In this document: in pieces, positions 1 through 5,010 of the stretch | Position numbering within the stretch: position 1 is the stretch's first letter | How the letters are laid out: each line of letters starts with the position of its first letter | Origin: CAZBSE01 sp964561115 | Lineage (GTDB): Bacteria > Actinomycetota > Humimicrobiia > Humimicrobiales > Humimicrobiaceae | Assembly (NCBI GenBank): GCA_964561115.1 | Contig: CAZLOE010000049.1 | Coordinates: forward strand, 1 to 5,010 | Reading direction: 5' to 3' | Length of the DNA stretch: 5,010 nucleotides | The notes under the pieces: generated by a model | What the model was told of the DNA's origin: nothing | Seen by the model: the letters and a program-made list of their open reading frames with translations, nothing else | Database searches by the model: none | Position numbers and translations under genes: made by a program

Positions 1-2
1 AA

Positions 3-31
3 TTGACTATATGTGTATATGCATATATAAT
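3..31 (+). promoter_or_regulatory. Predicted sigma-70/SigA-type promoter of comM
   Basis: The -35 hexamer TTGACT (3-8) matches the consensus at 5 of 6 positions. It is followed by an optimal 17-nt spacer and a perfect TATAAT -10 hexamer (26-31). The usual distance from the -10 box places the transcription start at about position 38, the A of the comM start codon. It should therefore produce an mRNA with essentially no 5' untranslated region. This is the best promoter match in the window. That it is used is inferred from sequence alone. Confidence 0.75.
16..27. repeat. 12-bp perfect palindrome in the comM promoter spacer
   Basis: TATATGCATATA is its own reverse complement. It occupies the second half of the spacer and the first two bases of the -10 box. 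A repressor bound here would block RNA polymerase, so it is a possible operator. Alternating TA-rich DNA makes such palindromes easily by chance, so the regulatory reading is weak. Confidence 0.3.
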
Positions 32-37
32 TGACTT

Positions 38-1579
38 ATGTTCTTCAAACTGGACAGCTTTACCCTGACAGGTATAGATGCCATAAAGGTATCGGTAGAA
101 ATACATATATCAAGAGGTCTTCCTGATTTTATTATTGTAGGACTGCCGGGTAAAGCAGTAAGCGAGTCAAGGCAAAGGGTAAGATCTGCTATTATTAACA
201 GCGGGTTTGATTTTCCTGTCAAAAAAATCATTGTAAATCTATCGCCTGCAGATATAAAAAAGGACGGCTCCTTTTATGATTTGCCTATAGCACTTTCGAT
301 TCTTGCTGTAAGCGGCCAGATCGGACACAGTCTTTTTAAAGATTCCTGTTTCATAGGAGAGCTTTCACTAGACGGCAATATAAATCCTGTAAAGGGCCTT
401 ATATCAATGGCAGAGGAGGCACGGGCTATCGGAAAGAAATTTTTTTTTGTGCCTTTTAGGAGTGCCAGACAGGCATCATTTATTCCAGAGATAAATATTA
501 TAGCGTGTAAAAACCTGACCGAAAACGCAGAAGCGCTTTCCGGCGAAAAGCAAATGATCAAGTTCATATATAAAAATAAAGGGGTTTCCAATGATGCAAG
601 TCCCGGCGGTCAGGATTTTAAAGATGTGAAGGGACAGCTTAAAGCAAAAAGAGCATTGGAGATAGCGGTAAGCGGCAGGCATAACATAATGTTGATAGGC
701 CCTCCAGGAAGTGGTAAAACCATGCTGGCTCAGAGAGCTGTCTCTATAATGCCGGTTCTAAGCTTAGAAGAATGTGTAGAAGTCACCAAGATTTACAGTT
801 TATATGAAAAATATGTCAATCATTTAATATGGCAGAGGCCGTTTCGAAACCCGCACCATACCGTAAGCAGGATGGGACTAGTAGGGGGCGGGGTAAATCC
901 CAGACCGGGCGAGATCAGCCTAGCTCATAAAGGGATTCTGTTTTTAGATGAATTTTCGCAGTTTTCTAAAAATCTTATTGAGGACTTAAGACAGCCGCTT
1001 GAAAATAAAAAAATAGTTATAACCAGAAATCATATGTCTTACAGCTTTCCCTGTAATTTTATGTTGATCGCAGCGGTAAATCCCTGTTACTGCGGGTATT
1101 TTGGGGATGAGTCAGGTAAATGTATATGCAGCCTGAGGGAAGTGAAAAAGTTCTGGAAGAAAATGTCCGGCCCTGTGATGGACAGGATAGATATGAGGGT
1201 CACAGTATCAAGGCTGCCGGAAGGCGATTTTATAAAAATGGAATATGCCGAAAATTCCGATAACATAAGAAACCGCGTTAAAAGAAGTATAGATATACAG
1301 AGCGAGAGGTTTAAGGGTAAAGACATAAACTACAATTCAGAGATAAAGATAGATACTGTAAATAAGTGGATGAAAGATAACCAAAAAATAAGGGAGTTAA
1401 TATACACCATCTCAAAAAAATATAATTTAACTGCCAGGGGAACAGTCAGTATTTTAAAAGTATCCAGGACCATAGCAGATTTAGAAGAAAGCAAATTTAT
1501 TAATGACAATCATATTACTGAGGCTGTACATTACCGCGTCGGTTCCAGCTGTAATCCGGAGGGCATTATCGGTATATGA
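38..1579 (+). CDS. comM: ComM/YifB-family AAA+ ATPase (Mg-chelatase-like DNA branch-migration helicase)
   Basis: This 513-residue protein has the full ComM/YifB layout. The N-terminal ChlI-type (Lon/S5-like) domain spans about residues 12-140, with the family's GIDA (12-15), SRGLPDF (25-31) and VGLPGKAVSESRQRVR (34-49). The AAA+ Mg-chelatase domain spans about 190-395, with Walker A GPPGSGKT (221-228), NPHHT (271-275), Walker B ILFLDE (300-305), a sensor-like Asn348, and paired cysteines C350/C352 and C362/C364. The C-terminal Mg_chelatase_C domain follows, with LTARGTVSILKVSRTIADLE (464-483). Vibrio ComM is a hexameric helicase that extends heteroduplex by branch migration during natural transformation; the family also occurs in bacteria not known to be competent. 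The start is fixed by an in-frame TGA at 32-34 and by GIDA lying at the usual distance from the N-terminus. No Shine-Dalgarno precedes it, and the promoter abuts the ATG. Its stop overlaps the dprA start. Despite 'Mg chelatase' labels, a role in chlorophyll synthesis is not suggested. Confidence 0.95.
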   Translation: MFFKLDSFTLTGIDAIKVSVEIHISRGLPDFIIVGLPGKAVSESRQRVRSAIINSGFDFPVKKIIVNLSPADIKKDGSFYDLPIALSILAVSGQIGHSLFKDSCFIGELSLDGNINPVKGLISMAEEARAIGKKFFFVPFRSARQASFIPEINIIACKNLTENAEALSGEKQMIKFIYKNKGVSNDASPGGQDFKDVKGQLKAKRALEIAVSGRHNIMLIGPPGSGKTMLAQRAVSIMPVLSLEECVEVTKIYSLYEKYVNHLIWQRPFRNPHHTVSRMGLVGGGVNPRPGEISLAHKGILFLDEFSQFSKNLIEDLRQPLENKKIVITRNHMSYSFPCNFMLIAAVNPCYCGYFGDESGKCICSLREVKKFWKKMSGPVMDRIDMRVTVSRLPEGDFIKMEYAENSDNIRNRVKRSIDIQSERFKGKDINYNSEIKIDTVNKWMKDNQKIRELIYTISKKYNLTARGTVSILKVSRTIADLEESKFINDNHITEAVHYRVGSSCNPEGIIGI

Positions 1580-2703
1580 AAAATAAAAACAGTGTAAAGA
1601 TCTTATATCTTCTAATTGAAAAAAGAGTGAGGCCTACAAGGTTTATAGAAATTTACCGGAAAAATTCCGGAAATATTAACAAAACTTTAAACTATTTCTA
1701 CCAATATAGCCAATTAAAAATTGAAAGCCAAGAGGTCAAAAAAAATTTCTCCAGTCCCGGCAGCAGCTTCTATAAGAAAGCAGTAAGTTTTATTTTAGAA
1801 AATAAAGTGGGCCTGCTTGATATCGGTCAGGACAGTTACCCAGATATATTAAGACAGATATACTGCCCGCCACCTTTACTTTTTTTTAGGGGTGATAAAA
1901 TAAAAAGTGCAGATTTTTGTGTTGCTGTTGTAGGCAGCAGGAAGTGCAGTGCTTACGGTAGAGATGCAGCGGAATATATCGGCAGGAATTTATCCGGAAT
2001 AGGAATAACGGTGGTAAGCGGCCTTGCTGTAGGGATTGACAGCTATGCACAAAAAGCAGCATTGACAGAGAAGGGTGGAAGTATAGGTGTACTTGGCTGT
2101 GGTATTGATATAGTCTATCCTCCGGAGAATAGAGACCTTTATCAAAATATACAGGAAAACGGCAGCATAATAACTGAATTTCTTCCCAAAACCCCTCCCC
2201 TTAAATCTAATTTTCCGGTTAGAAATAGAATAATAAGCGGCCTCTGCAGGGGTGTAGTTGTAATAGAGGCTGGTGACAGGAGTGGAGCAATTATAACAAG
2301 CGAGATGGCGTTGAAACAAAACCGGGAAGTATTTGCTGTCCCTGGAAGTATCTTTAGTCCTATGAGCAGTAGCTGCCATAAGCTGATAAAAAGCGGTGCG
2401 AAATTAACAGCTGGTATTGATGACATACTGGAAGAATTTTCCGAGTATCAAAAGCAGACTTTAAATATATCTAACAGAAGCAGACACGATAAAACAAGGA
2501 AAGATGACGACAGCCGCAGTAAAAAACTGACATCCGACGAGTCCAGAGTCTATGAATTCATAGGGTTCAGACCGAAAAGCATAGAAGAAATAGTAAAATA
2601 CAGTGGACTGGAGGTCAGCAGCACTTTAAGGGTTTTGACCTCACTGGAAATAAAACGACTGATCAAAGAAGATTGTTTTAATAAGTACAGCAGATTGTTT
2701 TAG
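1576..2703 (+). CDS. dprA: DNA-processing protein DprA (RecA loader for single-stranded DNA)
   Basis: This 375-residue cytoplasmic protein binds incoming single-stranded DNA and loads RecA on it during transformation, according to work on the family. Residues 1-70 are poorly conserved and lie where other DprAs carry a SAM-like domain. The Rossmann-fold core (about 80-290) has YPDILRQIYCPPPLLFFRGD (88-107), the VVGSR DNA-binding loop (118-122), SGLAVGID (148-155), FPVRNRIISG (213-222), EAGDRSG (231-237) and VPGS (255-258). A charged linker (about 300-317, K/R/D/S-rich) leads to a C-terminal winged-helix domain (about 320-372). The length is within the family's usual range. The ATG overlaps the comM stop as ATGA, which implies translational coupling. 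A GGAGGG at 1558-1563 lies 12 nt upstream, somewhat far for a Shine-Dalgarno. No truncation or frameshift is seen. Confidence 0.95.
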   Translation: MKNKNSVKILYLLIEKRVRPTRFIEIYRKNSGNINKTLNYFYQYSQLKIESQEVKKNFSSPGSSFYKKAVSFILENKVGLLDIGQDSYPDILRQIYCPPPLLFFRGDKIKSADFCVAVVGSRKCSAYGRDAAEYIGRNLSGIGITVVSGLAVGIDSYAQKAALTEKGGSIGVLGCGIDIVYPPENRDLYQNIQENGSIITEFLPKTPPLKSNFPVRNRIISGLCRGVVVIEAGDRSGAIITSEMALKQNREVFAVPGSIFSPMSSSCHKLIKSGAKLTAGIDDILEEFSEYQKQTLNISNRSRHDKTRKDDDSRSKKLTSDESRVYEFIGFRPKSIEEIVKYSGLEVSSTLRVLTSLEIKRLIKEDCFNKYSRLF

Positions 2704-2706
2704 ATT

Positions 2707-2735
2707 TTGTAATAGGATAGAATTTTTATTAGAAT
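2707..2735 (+). promoter_or_regulatory. Possible promoter for the hypothetical gene and xerC
   Basis: TTGTAA (2707-2712), a 17-nt spacer and TAGAAT (2730-2735) match the sigma-70 consensus at 4 of 6 and 5 of 6 positions. Transcription would start at about 2742, giving a leader of roughly 37 nt before the ATG at 2779. The 75-bp gap is the only sizeable break among the first four genes, and no rho-independent terminator is visible in it. Read-through from comM-dprA is therefore also likely. In DNA this AT-rich, a match of this quality can arise by chance. Confidence 0.4.
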
Positions 2736-2778
2736 AATAATGTATTTTCTAACAAATTAATAGCGGGGAGCAGGAAAA

Positions 2779-3201
2779 ATGGCACTATTCAGAAAGAAGA
2801 AAGTAGGAAAGCCCAGAAACCCTCTGGGGAATGCTTTATTTGAATATGATACTATAATAAAAAAGAGTCTGCAGGAGATTATTAATGGTGTGAGATCTAA
2901 AAGAAGACTTAATCCCAGGAAAACAGAAAAGATTTTAGAAGATGTTTACAGAAAATTTGATAATATAACTGACAGAATATCCAAGGAAAATTTAAAAATC
3001 GATTACAGATCAGATAAAACAAGATACATAATTATAGATATGATAAGTAGGCTCAAGGCTCTTTTTAAAAAAGCAGAAGAACAAGACTTTGACCATTTGA
3101 AATTTAACAGTGATAAGACTGCTTCTGAAATTGATAATATTGAAAATATCAGAGAGACCCTGAAAAAAAAGATGAAAGAAATTGAAAGTGATTATTTATA
3201 G
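2779..3201 (+). CDS. Hypothetical small basic protein between dprA and xerC
   Basis: I do not recognise this 140-residue protein, and no function is assigned. It is soluble-looking, with no signal peptide or membrane segment, and has no Cys or Trp. It carries about 34 Lys/Arg against about 25 Asp/Glu, concentrated in basic patches at 5-13 (RKKKVGKPR) and 39-48 (RSKRRLNPRK). The rest looks almost wholly helical, and the last 30 residues resemble a short charged coiled coil. Basic patches suggest nucleic-acid or ribosome contact, but that is inference. The reading frame is supported by a good Shine-Dalgarno (GGGGAG, 2765-2770, 8 nt before ATG), lysine/isoleucine-rich codon use like its neighbours, and a 2-bp gap to xerC that implies co-translation. 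In many Bacillota topA occupies this place, and in some Actinobacteria whiG; it resembles neither. Confidence 0.85.
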   Translation: MALFRKKKVGKPRNPLGNALFEYDTIIKKSLQEIINGVRSKRRLNPRKTEKILEDVYRKFDNITDRISKENLKIDYRSDKTRYIIIDMISRLKALFKKAEEQDFDHLKFNSDKTASEIDNIENIRETLKKKMKEIESDYL

Positions 3202-3203
3202 TT

Positions 3204-4118
3204 ATGGAATTATTTGATTGCCTTGAACTTTATATAAAATACTTGAAATATGAGAAAAATTTAAGCTTAAATTCCATAAACGCCTACCGGAAAGATGTTT
3301 TACAGCTCTTAAATTTTTTAAAACAAAGAAATATCACCAGCCCTGCTGAACTTGATTTGAGTATTTTCAGGGCTTTTTTAAAATCTCTGGACAGCCATAA
3401 CTATTCAAACAGGACTATTATCAGAAAATATTCTTCCTTTATAAATTTCTTTAGATTTCTTGAAAGAAATGACTATATCAGTTTTCAGCTGACGCAGGCT
3501 ATAAATCCGCCCCGGAAGCGACAGAGGTTTTATTCTTTTATGTCTGTAGCTGAGGTGGAAAAACTGTTTAAAAGCCTCAAGACCGGTAAAGATTCGGAAA
3601 TAAGAGACAGAGCGATAATCGAACTTTTTTATGCAACAGGGGCAAGGATCAGCGAGGTTGAGAATGTAAAGATCAGTGATATCGATCTCAAAGATAATGA
3701 AATTGTGGTCACCGGTAAAGGCAGAAAGCAGAGATTGGTTTACTTAAACCAGGCAGCAGTTTTTTGGATAGAAAAGTATCTGGAGGTAAGAGATAAAGCA
3801 ACTTATAAGGGCCGCATCGGTAGCAAAAAAGACAGCAATTTATTTTTAAACAAGTATGGGAAAAAATTATCATCACGCAGTATCAGGAATATAGTCAAGA
3901 AATGTGTAAAAAAAGCGGTCATTGGAAAAAATATAACACCTCATAGCATAAGGCACAGTTTTGCAACGCATCTTCTTCAGGAAGGAGCAGGGATAAGAGA
4001 AGTACAGGAACTCCTGGGGCATGAGAATATAACTACCACACAGATATACTCGCATTTGAACATTAAAAAACTAAAAAAGGACTATAAGAAATTTCACCCC
4101 AGAGCAGAATTAAAATGA
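3204..4118 (+). CDS. xerC: XerC/XerD-type tyrosine recombinase
   Basis: This 304-residue site-specific recombinase has the usual length of the Xer proteins that resolve chromosome dimers at dif near the replication terminus. The N-terminal SAM-like DNA-binding domain covers about residues 1-90, with LSLNSINAYRKDV (20-32). The catalytic domain covers about 110-290. The catalytic set is complete: Arg148 in ATGARISEV, Lys172 in GKGRKQR, His247 and Arg250 in HSIRHSFATH, His273 in LGHENI, and the nucleophile Tyr282 in IYSHL. The start is 2 bp after the preceding stop with no clear Shine-Dalgarno, so translation probably depends on coupling. It is called XerC rather than XerD or a phage integrase because of its place next to comM and dprA, the usual xerC neighbourhood, and because no attachment site or phage gene is nearby. 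XerD or a single-Xer system cannot be excluded. No dif-like sequence was seen. Confidence 0.85.
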   Translation: MELFDCLELYIKYLKYEKNLSLNSINAYRKDVLQLLNFLKQRNITSPAELDLSIFRAFLKSLDSHNYSNRTIIRKYSSFINFFRFLERNDYISFQLTQAINPPRKRQRFYSFMSVAEVEKLFKSLKTGKDSEIRDRAIIELFYATGARISEVENVKISDIDLKDNEIVVTGKGRKQRLVYLNQAAVFWIEKYLEVRDKATYKGRIGSKKDSNLFLNKYGKKLSSRSIRNIVKKCVKKAVIGKNITPHSIRHSFATHLLQEGAGIREVQELLGHENITTTQIYSHLNIKKLKKDYKKFHPRAELK

Positions 4119-4155
4119 GAAAGCCTGTTTGCTTACGTATTATAGCTATTTATTA

Positions 4156-4184
4156 TTGATTATTTGATGAAAGAAATGTATTAT
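4156..4184 (+). promoter_or_regulatory. Predicted sigma-70/SigA-type promoter of rpsB
   Basis: TTGATT (4156-4161), a 17-nt spacer and TATTAT (4179-4184) match the consensus at 4 of 6 and 5 of 6 positions. The predicted transcription start is at about 4191, giving a leader of nearly 100 nt. An overlapping alternative -10, TATACT (4182-4187), lacks a -35 at good spacing. The promoter would separate rpsB control from the recombination genes upstream. No convincing terminator lies between xerC and it. Confidence 0.55.
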
Positions 4185-4190
4185 ACTAAA

Positions 4191-4288
4191 CTTGAATACT
4201 AAAATCACACACCACTTACGGCATTATGGTGAATAAACACGGCGGTTAAAGTGGTGGAGGAAAACCATAAGAACAAGGGGGTATTATT
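4191..4288 (+). ncRNA. Structured rpsB mRNA leader, candidate uS2 autoregulatory element with pseudoknot
   Basis: Stem 1 pairs CACCACTT (4210-4217) perfectly with AAGTGGTG (4249-4256). Inside its loop, TTATGGT (4224-4230) pairs perfectly with ACCATAA (4264-4270) downstream of stem 1, forming an H-type pseudoknot with connectors of 6, 18 and 7 nt. Stem 1 may extend through ACGGC (4218-4222) against GGCGGT (4241-4246) with one G-G mismatch, which would compete with part of this layout. The structure ends 4 nt before the Shine-Dalgarno at 4275-4281, so it lies within reach of an initiating 30S subunit. uS2 autoregulates rpsB in E. coli, and several rpsB leader RNA families have been described; I cannot say whether this one belongs to any. 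The leader boundary depends on the predicted promoter. The pairing is seen in sequence, and the autoregulation is inferred. Confidence 0.6.
4275..4281 (+). promoter_or_regulatory. Ribosome binding site that selects the TTG start of rpsB
   Basis: AAGGGGG ends 7 nt before the TTG at 4289, good spacing for initiation, but 22 nt before the next in-frame ATG at 4304, which is too far. A second purine-rich match, GGAGG (4256-4260), lies at the base of pseudoknot stem 1. It has no standard start codon at working distance, so it is more likely structural. Confidence 0.7.
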
Positions 4289-5010
4289 TTGAGTATCGTT
4301 ACTATGAAGCAGCTTCTGGAAGTAGGAGTCCACTTCGGCCATCAAACAAAAAAATGGAATCCAAAAATGAAAAAATATATACACACGGACAAAGACGGTA
4401 TATATATAATCGACCTTCAGAAGACACTTGAACTTCTACTTGAAGCATATGAGTATGTAAGAGGAGCGGTAAGCGAAGGGGCGGTAGTATTATTCGTGGG
4501 TACAAAGAAACAAACCCAGGATATAATAGAATCTTATGCTCAGGATTGTGAAATGCCATATGTCAAGAACAGATGGCTGGGAGGCACCCTTACTAATTTT
4601 GAGACTATAAGCAGGCGTACGAAAAGGATTGATGAAATTGAGGAAATGGAAAAGTCAGGTATATTTGAGAAACTACCGAAAAAGGAAGTTCTGGGGATAA
4701 AGAAAGAGTATGAGAAACTTCTTTTTAATATAGGAGGAATAAGAAATATGAGGAGTCTTCCCGACATACTCTATGTAATTGATCCAAATAAAGAGATTAT
4801 TGCTGTTAGAGAGGCAATAAAACTGAATATACCTATAGTGGCCATAACAGATACAAATTGTGACCCCGATCTTATTGATTTTGTAATTCCAGGAAATGAC
4901 GATGCAATACGTTCCTGTGATCTACTGACCAGTGCAATATGCGATGCAGTGAAAAAAGGAAAAGAAGAGAGGGTAAAGCTGGAAAAGGTCGCGGAGGAGA
5001 AAAAGAAACC
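4289..5010 (+). CDS. rpsB: Small ribosomal subunit protein uS2 (S2), 3' end outside the window
   Basis: This is the S2 protein of the 30S subunit, which binds 16S rRNA near the head-body junction and helps recruit S1 in many bacteria. The 240 visible codons start with MSIVTMKQLLEVGVHFGHQT, the usual bacterial S2 N-terminus, then KWNPKMKKYI and GIYIIDLQKT. Later signatures are NRWLGGTLTNFETI, GGIRNMRSLPD, VIDPNKE, and DTNCDPDLIDFVIPGNDDAIRS. The TTG start is chosen because it restores the family's conserved residues before MKQLL and fits the ribosome binding site. The visible part ends in a Lys/Glu-rich helix (KKGKEERVKLEKVAEEKKK), so the stop probably lies shortly beyond the edge; an extended charged tail is possible. 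tsf (EF-Ts) is the expected next gene. It has its own promoter and a structured leader. Confidence 0.97.
   Translation, partial: MSIVTMKQLLEVGVHFGHQTKKWNPKMKKYIHTDKDGIYIIDLQKTLELLLEAYEYVRGAVSEGAVVLFVGTKKQTQDIIESYAQDCEMPYVKNRWLGGTLTNFETISRRTKRIDEIEEMEKSGIFEKLPKKEVLGIKKEYEKLLFNIGGIRNMRSLPDILYVIDPNKEIIAVREAIKLNIPIVAITDTNCDPDLIDFVIPGNDDAIRSCDLLTSAICDAVKKGKEERVKLEKVAEEKKK

Larger units (their letters stand above)
1..36 (+). repeat. Pair of AATTGACT direct repeats flanking the comM promoter core
   Basis: The octamer AATTGACT occurs at 1-8, where it contains the -35 box, and again at 29-36, where it overlaps the end of the -10 box and the region just before the start codon. The copies are 28 bp apart centre to centre. 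They could be a duplicated regulator site or chance in AT-rich DNA. The first copy touches the window edge, so any longer repeat cannot be seen. Confidence 0.4.

Noticed and set aside
1656..1670. Inverted repeat CCGGAA-AAA-TTCCGG early in dprA
   Set aside because: It is a short perfect repeat inside a coding stretch (YRKNSG) with a 3-nt loop and no T-run; it gives no sign of a regulatory role and is probably chance.
1990..2379. 129-codon open frame on the minus strand inside dprA
   Set aside because: It lies wholly opposite the conserved DprA core, its product (rich in Tyr, Ala and Ser) resembles no known protein, and no promoter or ribosome binding site supports it. The other minus-strand frames under comM, dprA, xerC and rpsB are rejected on the same grounds.
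3204..4118. Tyrosine recombinase as part of an integrated mobile element
   Set aside because: Its length, complete Xer-type motifs and place between housekeeping genes fit chromosomal XerC. No attachment repeats, tRNA target or phage and plasmid genes are nearby.
4119..4150. Possible terminator after xerC
   Set aside because: The only hairpin is AAGC (4121-4124) with GCTT (4131-4134), four base pairs and no following T-run, too weak for a rho-independent terminator.
4226..4249. Seven-codon upstream reading frame (MVNKHGG, then stop) in the rpsB leader
   Set aside because: No Shine-Dalgarno lies at a useful distance before its ATG, and the bases are better explained by the pseudoknot pairing.
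4191..4270. T-box or other amino-acid riboswitch upstream of rpsB
   Set aside because: GGTGG-like stretches are present, but the conserved T-box bulge sequence, a specifier loop and a terminator hairpin are missing, and the leader is too short.

Overview
The window is a compact, all-plus-strand stretch of housekeeping and DNA-recombination genes from a bacterium with fairly low GC content (high thirties percent by eye). Codon use is AT-leaning and rich in AGA/AGG and ATA codons. In order it holds comM (YifB-type AAA+ helicase), dprA, an unrecognised 140-residue basic protein, a XerC-type tyrosine recombinase, and the 5' 240 codons of rpsB (ribosomal protein uS2), which runs off the right edge. 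No tRNA, rRNA, CRISPR array or mobile element is visible. The minus strand shows only shadow reading frames.

Left part (1-2703): a strong sigma-70/SigA-like promoter (TTGACT, 17-nt spacer, TATAAT) sits so close to comM that the predicted transcript begins at or within a base or two of its ATG. This suggests a leaderless message, and no Shine-Dalgarno sequence is present. comM and dprA overlap by 4 bp (ATGA) and should be translationally coupled. Both act on incoming single-stranded DNA in natural transformation: DprA protects it and loads RecA, and ComM extends the joint by branch migration. They are also widespread in species not known to be competent.

Middle part (2704-4118): a 75-bp AT-rich gap contains a possible weaker promoter. 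It is followed by the hypothetical protein gene and, 2 bp after its stop, xerC. The Xer protein has a complete set of catalytic residues and probably resolves chromosome dimers.

Right part (4119-5010): a 170-bp gap carries a separate promoter and a roughly 100-nt leader before rpsB. The leader can fold into a pseudoknot (8-bp and 7-bp perfect stems) ending just 4 nt before the Shine-Dalgarno sequence. This is the layout expected of an autoregulatory ribosomal-protein leader. rpsB starts at TTG.

Taxonomy is inferred. The order comM-dprA-x-xerC-rpsB resembles actinobacterial chromosomes. Many Bacillota have topA and trmFO (and often hslVU/codY) between dprA and rpsB, and those are absent here. 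A low-GC, perhaps uncultured, actinobacterial lineage is therefore one reading. A clostridial or other Bacillota-like organism is the main alternative, and the sequence does not settle it. I see no overtly new defence or mobile system. The best leads are the rpsB leader pseudoknot, the leaderless comM, and the small unknown gene beside xerC.
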